Below are positions 7,935 through 16,032 of a stretch of DNA of 64,000 nucleotides, one piece after another. Within the stretch, counting starts at the first letter, position 1. Each line of letters opens with the position of its first letter. Origin of the DNA: Vibrio kanaloae (lineage in GTDB: Bacteria > Pseudomonadota > Gammaproteobacteria > Enterobacterales > Vibrionaceae); NCBI RefSeq assembly GCF_024347535.1, contig NZ_AP025497.1, positions 1,240,001 through 1,304,000 of the forward strand. The letters are read 5' to 3'. The notes beneath the pieces were generated by a model. That model did not search any database and was not told the DNA's origin. It saw only the letters and a program-made list of their open reading frames with translations. The translations under genes were made by a program, and so were the position numbers.

Positions 7935-10190
7935 TCAAAAAAATCGACTGTAGCGATGTGCTGGTAGTATTTTCCACTCCAATTGCGCTTGACGTTGAAA
8001 ATGTTTTGTTAACGCAGAGGCCTTTTTTTTGCTGACAATGAAACCTGCCTGTTCTAGGTTCGCTTGCGCTATTGTCATTGCTTTTTTTACATATTGTTCA
8101 ATGGTCATTAGACCGGTGAGTTCGCTTAACTGAGTTTGGGTGTCCTTGCTTGCCAATGCTTTCTGCATCGGGCCATAAGCCCCAGAAAGAGATTCTAGCT
8201 CAAATTGATATTTAGTCGGAAATACACAACTTCCCATCTTGAAGGGTTTCAGTTCCCTGATAGCGGCTGCGATATTGTACAAGTTTAACTCACCGTCAGA
8301 CTCATAATGCCCTCGTGGAGCTTTCTGTAACTGGACCCACATTTTTTTCGCATCCTCCTCCGCCAGGTTGAGACCCTGTGCTTGATAAAACGTTTTTAGC
8401 GGATTTAGTGAACTGCTCCAACAACCTATCTTGGGTACATATTTTAGGTGGCCAAAGTGTTTTTCTAAGATAGTGCGTCGGACAGTACCGTCACTCAAAT
8501 CGAGGTTATCCATGCGGCTTAAATGGGACTCGAATGAGAGGTTGGCCGATTGGCACACTTGCCCGGTACCTAAGTGCGTCATCATCACTATCGCGGATTC
8601 CCATTTCGGCAGAGTGATGGCAGCGAGTTCGCTACGCGACGGTAACAGACGTGAACCACTGTGATAAAACAACGTGTCTTTTAACCATCCGGTTAAACCC
8701 ACCAGGTCATAGTTACATGCAGTTTGGTAGGTCGGTTCATAGGCCAGTATTGAAGGTAACGTTGAACGATTAAAATAGAGATCTATTGCGTCTAAAATCT
8801 GTTGGTTGGCCGCGTCACGTCTAGTCCTAATAGTATTCTCTGCACCGATGATTAGGTGTGGGATATCACTGGCGCTCAGAGCCTGGTAGTACGCTTTAGA
8901 TCCGTCGATATACGTAGCTTCTTTGCGACGATTTGTTGCAATCCCTTTATCACCAAACATATGCTCGGTCTTGACCATCATCACTTCGACAATCATCCTT
9001 CCACCGAGCACAAAGTCGACTCGGCGGTTTAACGAGGGGACATAGCATTGCGACTCAACCGTCACAGGTACGCCATAATTTTTGAGTTTTTTTTCAACCG
9101 AGGTTGATTGCAATAATTGACCTATCAGTACCTCGCCTGCTGTACCATTTTTTGTTGCGTCAAGTCGAAGTGCGCCTTGATTGGCCTTGTGAGTAAAATT
9201 AAGCTTACCACGCGCAAATAAATGCGCTTGATATTCGGTGATATTCGCAAACCCGTGACTCTCGACTGCACGTTTTATGGTGGCGCTACAGTAATCCTTC
9301 GACAGTACATCAATGAGACTTAAGTTGACCATTTGGGTTCGATCCTTGCAAAGTTCGATAAAAAAAACCTCTAGCCGTTTCAGTCCATGTTTACCAGAAA
9401 ATGATAAACGTGCGTCAGATGACACCGGTAAGACTTCGCAGAGTTTTGTTTCATTACGAAAATACTCACGATAGTTCAGAGCAACTGTACTAATGAGTGG
9501 GTCATTGCATTCGACAATTTCTCGATGACTGGGAAAAGTAACAAATATGGTCATCATTCTCGCAGCGATGATCATTTGGGTTAAAAGCGGTTCATAGTTG
9601 ATGGTATTTTTTATGCTCCAAAGGGGCGGATTCTGTTTAATGGCCTGACCGAGTGCACGCAAATTATCGAGATCAAATTGTTGTTGATAATCAAAACCCT
9701 TGAGCACAATTTTATTTTCGGACAGCAGTTCACGCTGCAAAACGGCAATATGACCGTAATCGCCTTTTGTTGACTCAGGCCAAAATACTTGTTTCAGTCT
9801 CTCGGCTAAGGTTGACGCCTTGATTTCAATGATATAATGATCGAATTCAAGGACTTTTGAATCCTTGATCTGGCTTAATAAGGCTGAGTTGGAGAGTAAC
9901 GTCTGGTGCTTGGTGCATAGCTCTGCGTAAAACTCGCGTAACGCCTGTTTTGCATGCTTACTTTCCCAAACCCTCACATCTGTCGTTCGTTTTAAAACCC
10001 TTTTCAAACCATTGCGTATTGCTACGTCCTCCAAATTGAGCCCAGTTTTTAGCAGCGGACGAAGCGGTACCAGTTCAAGATTAGTTTTGATCGCTTTATT
10101 CAGCACACCGTGTGCCGGTATCCCCTGGAAGTGTGTATTGAGTAGCTTGCGCTGATTGGGAGTGAGTAGCATCGTTATATTTATGTCCAA
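7935..10190 (-). CDS. 751-residue protein with PD-(D/E)XK-like nuclease signature, unknown
   Basis: I cannot name this family. The middle of the protein has the ordered pattern of a PD-(D/E)XK nuclease: Glu353 in GTAGEVLIGQLL, Asp392 in NRRVDFVLGG, and Glu402 in IVEVMMVK, with Lys407 as a possible catalytic lysine in place of the usual ExK. The N-terminal 340 residues and C-terminal 300 residues are mostly helical and without named motifs; the C-terminus is basic (LPAHRYSRFF). It is one of three reverse-strand genes in a module flanked by duplicated integrase tails. The nuclease reading and a defence or mobility role are inference. Length and lack of stops argue for a real gene. Confidence 0.7.
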   Translation of the reverse strand: MDINITMLLTPNQRKLLNTHFQGIPAHGVLNKAIKTNLELVPLRPLLKTGLNLEDVAIRNGLKRVLKRTTDVRVWESKHAKQALREFYAELCTKHQTLLSNSALLSQIKDSKVLEFDHYIIEIKASTLAERLKQVFWPESTKGDYGHIAVLQRELLSENKIVLKGFDYQQQFDLDNLRALGQAIKQNPPLWSIKNTINYEPLLTQMIIAARMMTIFVTFPSHREIVECNDPLISTVALNYREYFRNETKLCEVLPVSSDARLSFSGKHGLKRLEVFFIELCKDRTQMVNLSLIDVLSKDYCSATIKRAVESHGFANITEYQAHLFARGKLNFTHKANQGALRLDATKNGTAGEVLIGQLLQSTSVEKKLKNYGVPVTVESQCYVPSLNRRVDFVLGGRMIVEVMMVKTEHMFGDKGIATNRRKEATYIDGSKAYYQALSASDIPHLIIGAENTIRTRRDAANQQILDAIDLYFNRSTLPSILAYEPTYQTACNYDLVGLTGWLKDTLFYHSGSRLLPSRSELAAITLPKWESAIVMMTHLGTGQVCQSANLSFESHLSRMDNLDLSDGTVRRTILEKHFGHLKYVPKIGCWSSSLNPLKTFYQAQGLNLAEEDAKKMWVQLQKAPRGHYESDGELNLYNIAAAIRELKPFKMGSCVFPTKYQFELESLSGAYGPMQKALASKDTQTQLSELTGLMTIEQYVKKAMTIAQANLEQAGFIVSKKKASALTKHFQRQAQLEWKILPAHRYSRFF

Positions 10191-10390
10191 AAGTATGCGT
10201 AATCGTAAGTTACAGTCACCTACAAAATGTTTAAGTGTAAGAGAAATTTAGTTAAATTCGGCTCATTAAAATGCTTGCCATATACCTGAAATAAACTTTG
10301 TGGCACTTTGAGCTGAAAAGTGCCACGGATAACAATTCAGATTGTTGCGATTATGTCGGCTTGGAGAAGTATGTTTATACTTTGTTACAC

Positions 10391-11203
10391 TCAAAATATG
10401 CGACTAAGTATGCTTGGAGAGTTCCGTGCGCTAATTTCATTTAAGAAGATAGACGTTACTTCATCGTGGAATCGATTATTTTCTTTAAATGCTGATTGTT
10501 CAGATTCCATTTTAACAACCTCGTATTCAATAACAGGTATTGCAATTGAATCTATTCTTTCCTTAAATAGCACCATCGCTTCATCTGTTGATAAGTCGAA
10601 TACAGTAAGCTCTCGCATCATTTGTACTAAAACGTTTGGGTCTATCTCTTTTATTTCTTGTGGAATCGCAGCCTTTCTAGCTTTATGTCCCTCATTAAGG
10701 ATCCTAAAGTGAGCTTCAGATAACTTTTTATATTCGCCGTAGGTCCCTGTAGCCAGAGCAAGTTCTTCATATTTTTGATAAACGTCAGCTCTGCACTTAG
10801 ATACCTTTTCACTCAGTTGTTTTAACTCTAATTTTACTGATGAATGAGCCTTCATTAGTGACATGGGATAAACTTGATATCTTGAACTGTTCGCTATTTC
10901 TAAATTGGTAAACATATGGCCCATTTCATCAAGAATAAGTTTGTAATTACCTGCTAATTCTCCATGTTTCAGAAACAATTGATTTTGTAAAGGCATACAG
11001 GTGGATGTGACATCGCGAAGTGGGCGATAATATTCTTTTACCAAACTTTTGTCAGTAGTTAAATCGCTCTTGTAAGCTTCGGTGATCCCCGCAAAAATCA
11101 ACGACCCCAAACACAAAAGCAATAGGTTTTGCAGAAACGTGTAATCTCGCTTCTTTGGAACAGAACTACTAGTTTCATTGTTACCATTGTTACTTGCTGA
11201 CAT
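10391..11203 (-). CDS. single-pass membrane protein with helical soluble domain, unknown
   Basis: The product is about 270 residues. A short polar N-terminus (MSASNNGNNETSS) leads into one transmembrane helix (about residues 24-43 of the form starting MSASNN), followed by a long soluble helical domain with coiled-coil character. The ATG at 11203 is chosen over one at 11215 because GAGGTG sits eight bases before it. No enzymatic motif is visible and I do not recognise the family. It lies between the 751-residue nuclease-like protein and the Mrr-type nuclease, all on the reverse strand, so it may be an anchoring or sensing subunit of that module; this is inferred from position only. Confidence 0.6.
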   Translation of the reverse strand: MSASNNGNNETSSSVPKKRDYTFLQNLLLLCLGSLIFAGITEAYKSDLTTDKSLVKEYYRPLRDVTSTCMPLQNQLFLKHGELAGNYKLILDEMGHMFTNLEIANSSRYQVYPMSLMKAHSSVKLELKQLSEKVSKCRADVYQKYEELALATGTYGEYKKLSEAHFRILNEGHKARKAAIPQEIKEIDPNVLVQMMRELTVFDLSTDEAMVLFKERIDSIAIPVIEYEVVKMESEQSAFKENNRFHDEVTSIFLNEISARNSPSILSRIF

Positions 11204-11409
11204 AACACACCTCATTTAACTGGATGCATTTACAGTATCAATAAGTGGGCTGTATGTAAATACAGTTGTTGTATGTGTTAGGGAATGGCATAAGTAGACA
11301 TGAATGAAGTACTGCGCTGTACTCACTCGTTCCCAAATGTTTTTGGGGAGCTTAAAGTGGTGTAAATGCTAGATTGTTGAATATAAGGTTATGATATAAT
11401 TGGATATTT

Positions 11410-12240
11410 TCATGAGGGGTAGTAGTCGCAAGTATAACGACACTTTGGATACGTAGAGCACCCATAGAAAGACATTCCAGTTTTAGCTCCCCGCTTAGCT
11501 ACACGTATTACAAGCTTAGATTGGCAACGAGGACAGATTCTGGGTTCACTGATGGATCTTGGCGCTGGGGGAGGCACCAACGGTTTGTTCTGAAAGCTGC
11601 GCCCGTCTTCAATCATATGAACTAGCTCACTGCCGTTGACCAACCATAGGCGTTTATCTAGGGAAAAGGCAACGGCCTCAGAAGTAAAGTCGCCCGACGT
11701 TACAATTATCATTTTACTGGCATTGTTTGCGATCATGACTCCGTACATTTCCCTTAGAACTTGCACTCCGACTTTGCGAGTTTTCCAATGCTTACATTGG
11801 ACAAGACTTAACTCATTATCCTTTGTGAGCCAAATATCAACACCGCCGTCAGGTTTTTGAGTGAAAGACTGTTTGACCGCATACCCTTGAGACTTAAAGT
11901 ATTCACCGATGTAACTTTCAAATTCTATCCAGTTTAGGTGATTTAGCGGTGAGGTATTTTTATGCACTCTAACCTGAGAGCTCGTCGTAAGAAAGCTTCT
12001 CTTCCTCTTGTATTGCTTGAAAAACGCTATCGGTGCGGGAAGTAAAAATAAAAACGTAAAGTATGGTGCCATCAAGGGTAAGTTTGGAGCTATAGCTTTA
12101 AAGAGAAAGTTGTCACTTTCAATGGCTAAGTTAGGCAATAGATATGAAAGTCCAAAATAAATACATGCTGATAGCAATACGCTTAGCCACCATGGAGCGT
12201 CCATTAAGTGCCATATAATCCCATCATTTTTTCTTGCCAT
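11410..12240 (-). CDS. membrane-anchored Mrr-type restriction endonuclease with topoisomerase-like zinc finger
   Basis: This 276-residue protein has three parts. Two N-terminal transmembrane helices lie at about residues 18-37 and 57-75. An Mrr-like PD-(D/E)XK domain (about 100-210) has Glu107, Asp135 in GGVDIWL, and the QxK pair Gln148/Lys150 in LVQCKHWK. The C-terminal zinc finger of the topoisomerase C4 type has CPRC (Cys236, Cys239) and CSTYPKC (Cys261, Cys267). Mrr-family nucleases cut foreign, often methylated, DNA; the membrane anchor suggests action near the envelope. All catalytic residues are present. It closes a reverse-strand module next to an integrase ghost. Confidence 0.85.
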   Translation of the reverse strand: MARKNDGIIWHLMDAPWWLSVLLSACIYFGLSYLLPNLAIESDNFLFKAIAPNLPLMAPYFTFLFLLPAPIAFFKQYKRKRSFLTTSSQVRVHKNTSPLNHLNWIEFESYIGEYFKSQGYAVKQSFTQKPDGGVDIWLTKDNELSLVQCKHWKTRKVGVQVLREMYGVMIANNASKMIIVTSGDFTSEAVAFSLDKRLWLVNGSELVHMIEDGRSFQNKPLVPPPAPRSISEPRICPRCQSKLVIRVAKRGAKTGMSFYGCSTYPKCRYTCDYYPS

Positions 12241-12388
12241 TTAAATTCACCCAGTAGCATATTGGTGCATTAAAGCACAAGTTATAAGTACTTGAAATAG
12301 TGAGGTTGTTGATATGTGTTGGGGTAATGATTTCAGTAATACTAAATATGCTTCTTAGATGAAAAAACACAAAAGAATTTTTATCTAA

Positions 12389-12603
12389 ATAGGCTTAGAT
12401 AAAGTGCATGGTTCATTGCATGCGCATGCGGCTCAGCGATACTTTGAATTGACGGATTTTAATGCTCCTGCTGCGGGACGGGGCCGTCAACCAAGGGACT
12501 AACCGGAATGGACAAACAGCACGACTTTGAAGCAAGAATGGTCATTACCGAAGAGTTAGGGTATGGAAGAGAAGAGGCTATCGCGGCTTACCTAGGCCGT
12601 TAA
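12389..12603 (+). pseudogene. ghost of the 3' end of integrase 2
   Basis: This stretch aligns with 7573-7785 (the last 70 codons of the second integrase), including CAGCGATACTTTGAATTGAC and the terminal CTAGG(T/C)CG(C/T)TAA. It carries a 2-base insertion and many substitutions, and stops in the inherited frame. It is followed by the same hairpin as the intact copy. No upstream part of the integrase is present. Confidence 0.8.
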
Positions 12604-12618
12604 AGCTTGTAAGTTAAG

Positions 12619-12644
12619 TTCGGATTCCTTATTCGGAATCCGAA
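12619..12644 (+). repeat. second copy of the integrase-tail hairpin
   Basis: TTCGGATTCC (12619-12628) and GGAATCCGAA (12635-12644) match the arms at 7801-7826 exactly, with a different 6-base loop. With 7801-7826 and the integrase tails it forms a direct repeat of about 255 bases bracketing the nuclease module. Confidence 0.6.
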
Positions 12645-12649
12645 TATTT

Positions 12650-13041
12650 GTAACTAGCCAGAGCATCAAGCTCAGCCTCGACATAGCGCTAATTGTTGTT
12701 GAGCGCCACCCATCAGGTGGTGACACTGTATCGCCACTTGATGGCTTGAAGGTGATTACGAAAGGCCTTCGACTGATGCTTTGCAATAGTCAGTTATTCG
12801 TGCCGATAGGAGTTAGCTTTTATCCGCCCTTGGACATATTTTGAACGTAAAGAAGTAGATATTGATCATCATCATAGCCCAGTTTTACTTGCTGAAATAC
12901 TGTCACGCGATTTTTAGTAATTTTTCCAAATTCTTAAAAAGAAGTTCTAAAACGTAGCTACCATAAATTACTTCTAGTATGGTCAATTCTGCGAAATGAT
13001 GGGATAGCGTCGAGTAAAAAAGTACATAATAAAAGGTAAGC
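12650..13041. other. gene-free stretch before the cold-shock-domain gene
   Basis: An imperfect hairpin (CCATCAGGTGG, about 12708-12718, against CCACTTGATGG, about 12732-12742) is present. An open stretch of some 55 codons (reading SQSIKLSLDIALIVVERHPS) has no start codon and could be a gene fragment. The last 40 bases before 13042 hold AAAGGTAAGC, the likely ribosome-binding site of the next gene. Confidence 0.3.
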
Positions 13042-15288
13042 ATGAGCGACACAAAAAATTACACCTTAGGTACCGTCGACTGGTTTGGTGGTAAAAATAA
13101 GAAAACAGGTCGTAATAACCACTTTGGCTTTATTACCACACATGACTATACAAGCGTATTTGTTCATAAAGATGAAGTAAACGGCGGCGTACTTGGAGAA
13201 GGCGAAGTCGTTGTATTTGAACTTAGTAAAGATGCCAAGAACAAACTCAGCGCAAAAAATGTCACCACGATGGTGACTAGCGAACAGCCCTCATCTGAAG
13301 AAATGGTTAATTTTCTTCTTTATGCCGCAGATTTAGATAAGGTTATTTCACGATGTTCTTATAAAAACTCAATCATCAAGATACTGCAAGGTGACTTTGG
13401 AAAAGATATTATTAAAAAGGTAAGACATCAAGTCAGATTAATTCCTATTTTATCTAGGATTTTGAAAGAATGTGACAATCACGTTGCTTTGTTTTCAATA
13501 CTTGTAGAAAAACTAAGTGCTGAAGACCTGTACAACTCTGCAATTAATCCCTCCACTATACCTAATAGTTACTTCTTTCATAACTATGAAAAACTATTTG
13601 AGTGGTGGTCATCTTTAAGTAATATAAACTTAAAGTTAGAAATTTTAACTAGTACTGTTGCTCATTTATCTCGATCAAATGACTTATATGAAAACTTCAT
13701 GGATTCTTTATCTAATAAAGAACAGTTAGACTTTATCAACATCGTAAAATCTGAGTTAGGTATTTTATCTTCTGTCGTAAAACTATTAGGTAAAAAATCA
13801 AAGGATAACCCTGTACTCAAATGTTATGTTTCGGGTCTCACGGTGGATATGATCATAAACTCTGAGTTGTCTGTACTTGATCTGCCAATCGAACTTGTTA
13901 ATAAAGCATTTATAAAAAAACTGAAAGTTATCGATCTTAATGAGTCTTACGATGAACTTTCAGTACAATTTTTAAAGTTACTGTCAAAGTGTCATTTAAT
14001 TGATTGCGCAATAGATAGCGTATCTGAAAAAACGAAAATAGCGTTAGTTCAATCTTTCTCAGAAGCGCTACCTTACGATGAAGAGTTTTTGCGTTCAGTA
14101 AATTATAGAATGAAAAGCGCTAACTTATTCAATATTTATAGCAAAGTGCGGAATCTCGCAGACTACCTTGAAAATGACATTTCAAGTAACCTACTACCAC
14201 CTACTTATATCAAAAATCAAATTCAAGAATTTCTTGGTTTTCTGGTAAATTCAAAGATTGGGACTAGTGGAAAAGTGAACGAGGCTATCGTTACTTTTAC
14301 TCTGACAAACCAGACGACTAGACTCGAAGGGATCAAATTACTTAAACAAGCGCATGTCACTCACTACTGTGACATTATTCAATGCTTAACTGAAAATGAT
14401 AAAGTAGTTTTAGAGTACTTAAAAGCTCAGGCAATTAAGCACTCTATCACAGCTGAGGAGATGCATCATTTGCTACCTATATTATCTTTAGAAGATAAGG
14501 AGTTTAAGAATGCTTTTTTCGAACAGCATCTAGATTCAATTTTAGTTTGGCTTGAATCATTAGATGATGATACTAGAAAATCATATTACCAAGAGAACCT
14601 GAGGTTTTTTGACACAAGTGCGTTACTTACTCTAGTGTTCAAGAACTTAATTGATATTGATTCTCTTAGCAATAGAATTGATGAGATAGATACTTTTGTA
14701 TTTGATGTGCTCTGTAAAAAAAATACAGATGTTCAGAATTATGTGCGAACTATTTATAAGCAGTGTTTCAATAATTTTTTAGATTTCACGAAAAATAGTA
14801 TTATTAATCCTCTATATAATGCTAATCAATTATTAGTGAAAAAGCATAACATCAGAATTAAGGCATATAACAAAGACATGTCATTTGTAGAAGATGTAGA
14901 AAATGATAAAGACATTGCTACAGATCCTGAGTGCTGGATGTTATCAAAGTTGTTGCCTCTTATTAATTATGAAAATAGTGTTGAAACAATTTCATCTGTC
15001 ATATTACATGAAATATGGAGTGCTATTTTAAATAATAAATTAGATATTGATCATCCATCGATATTTAAACTGTTTCCACAGTGCAATACCCTTAAGAACG
15101 AATACCCACATATTAACTTGTCATGTGAAGCTTTTGTGTGGAAAAAAGAAAAAATTTCTAAATATAGCAGACCGGAAAATGTCTACTTGTGTCGTGCTCG
15201 TCGCTGTAATGACCCTCGAGTAGAACCCGTATTAAGCAAAACTTTGAACAATATTCGATATTCGATTGGCTCTGCCACTATGGTTTAA
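13042..15288 (+). CDS. large protein with N-terminal cold-shock domain (frameshifted before its C-terminus)
   Basis: The first 72 residues form an OB-fold cold-shock domain (TLGTVDWFGGKNKKTGRNNHFGFI, then SVFVHKDEV), which binds single-stranded nucleic acid. Residues about 80-700 are a long, mostly helical region with no motif I can name. The last dozen residues of this frame are out of register. Adding one A to the run in AGCAAAACTTTG (near 15238) gives a continuous protein of about 911 residues ending in a Cys-rich domain (15776). Codon use is strongly AT-rich compared with the core genes. It converges on the helicase operon across a shared terminator. The full-length role is unknown; nucleic-acid sensing is inferred from the domain. 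Confidence 0.72.
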   Translation: MSDTKNYTLGTVDWFGGKNKKTGRNNHFGFITTHDYTSVFVHKDEVNGGVLGEGEVVVFELSKDAKNKLSAKNVTTMVTSEQPSSEEMVNFLLYAADLDKVISRCSYKNSIIKILQGDFGKDIIKKVRHQVRLIPILSRILKECDNHVALFSILVEKLSAEDLYNSAINPSTIPNSYFFHNYEKLFEWWSSLSNINLKLEILTSTVAHLSRSNDLYENFMDSLSNKEQLDFINIVKSELGILSSVVKLLGKKSKDNPVLKCYVSGLTVDMIINSELSVLDLPIELVNKAFIKKLKVIDLNESYDELSVQFLKLLSKCHLIDCAIDSVSEKTKIALVQSFSEALPYDEEFLRSVNYRMKSANLFNIYSKVRNLADYLENDISSNLLPPTYIKNQIQEFLGFLVNSKIGTSGKVNEAIVTFTLTNQTTRLEGIKLLKQAHVTHYCDIIQCLTENDKVVLEYLKAQAIKHSITAEEMHHLLPILSLEDKEFKNAFFEQHLDSILVWLESLDDDTRKSYYQENLRFFDTSALLTLVFKNLIDIDSLSNRIDEIDTFVFDVLCKKNTDVQNYVRTIYKQCFNNFLDFTKNSIINPLYNANQLLVKKHNIRIKAYNKDMSFVEDVENDKDIATDPECWMLSKLLPLINYENSVETISSVILHEIWSAILNNKLDIDHPSIFKLFPQCNTLKNEYPHINLSCEAFVWKKEKISKYSRPENVYLCRARRCNDPRVEPVLSKTLNNIRYSIGSATMV

Positions 15289-15776
15289 ACTACGCAACAT
15301 TTAATGAGCCATCAAAACGAGATTTTGCTATTAAGCTTGCTGGATACTTGAATCGAATAAGAGAGCTTCACTCGCGTTTGCATTGCCGTACCTGTGATAA
15401 GTTGATGGTGCCAAACATGAAGTACGCGCGTGTTGAGGTGGTCAAACACGATCCATCCACAGGTCAGAAGATAAAAGTGCCAGTAAGTGCTGCATATAGA
15501 TTAACAGTCTTTAAGTGCAACTGTGAAGATTGCCAAGAATACAATATTGATTATTACATCAACCATTGTATTGGTTTTAAATGTTATGAAATTATCGACA
15601 GCAGAGATCTCACTGAGCGGTGCACTGAAGGGAGATATATTTGTCCAAACCCAGAGTGCAGAAGTTGTTGTTCAACTCACGCTGAGAAGAAAGTTGAAGT
15701 TCAGCAACATAATTTCGGGGAAAAGCACGCTTACCTTTATAGAAGTTCTCCTAGTTTTAAGAAATTTATTGATTAA
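15289..15776 (+). pseudogene. C-terminal Cys-rich (zinc-ribbon-like) part of the cold-shock-domain protein
   Basis: This frame continues the upstream protein after a one-base slip: FEQYSIFDWLCHYGLNYATF spans the junction, then NRIRELHSRLHC. It is rich in paired cysteines: HCRTCDKLMVP, CNCEDC, HCIGFKC and CPNPECRSCC, likely two or more zinc ribbons. There is no ribosome-binding site of its own, which supports reading it as the broken-off C-terminus of the gene starting at 13042. The break is either a real mutation or a sequencing slip in an A run; no canonical slippery heptamer is present in frame. Confidence 0.65.
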
Positions 15777-15930
15777 TTATGGTGTGAACGTTCTAGTAGA
15801 AGGTGACCATGTCGTTTTCGTTGAGTGGTCAGATAAGCGCTATAATCTTATCGAAAATAACGACCACGAAAATTGGTTATGGGCTGAAGATTTTGGGCAA
15901 CTAATTAAAAAACTAGAAGATTCACAATAG
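15769..15930 (+). CDS. possible small protein overlapping the end of the Cys-rich frame
   Basis: A frame from TTG 15769 (or GTG 15784) gives up to 53 residues, NVLVEGDHVVFVEWSDKRYN and on to LIKKLEDSQ, with a protein-like composition and an acidic C-terminus. The same frame opens as far back as 15523, but that part only shadows the Cys-rich frame. It may be a separate small gene or the true C-terminus of the upstream protein after another frameshift. No strong ribosome-binding site was found. Confidence 0.35.
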   Translation: MINYGVNVLVEGDHVVFVEWSDKRYNLIENNDHENWLWAEDFGQLIKKLEDSQ

Positions 15931-15987
15931 AAGTAGATGGTCAATTGCTTATTTATATTATAGTTACTCTTGGTTAAATGTAGAAAG

Positions 15988-16020
15988 TTAAAGGTCTCAA
16001 TGTGTAAAAGAGACCTTTAA
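15988..16020. terminator. bidirectional terminator between converging genes
   Basis: TTAAAGGTCTC (15988-15998) and GAGACCTTTAA (16010-16020) form a perfect 11-bp stem with a 11-base loop. It lies between the converging cold-shock-domain gene and the reverse-strand helicase operon and can serve both. Confidence 0.7.
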
Positions 16021-16032
16021 TATCCCACTAAA

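Noticed and set aside
10320..10712. Forward-strand 130-codon frame
   Set aside because: It lies mostly over the reverse-strand membrane-protein gene and reads as its shadow.
12592..12786. Reverse-strand 64-codon frame after the integrase ghost
   Set aside because: It overlaps the hairpin and integrase ghost, and its sequence has no protein-like features.
15225..15300. Programmed -1 frameshift in the cold-shock-domain gene
   Set aside because: The junction GCAAAACTTTG does not give an X XXY YYZ heptamer in the reading frame; simple loss of one A is more likely.
15523..15768. N-terminal part of the 135-codon frame
   Set aside because: It overlaps the Cys-rich frame, whose paired cysteines are the more convincing reading; only the part after 15769 could be real.
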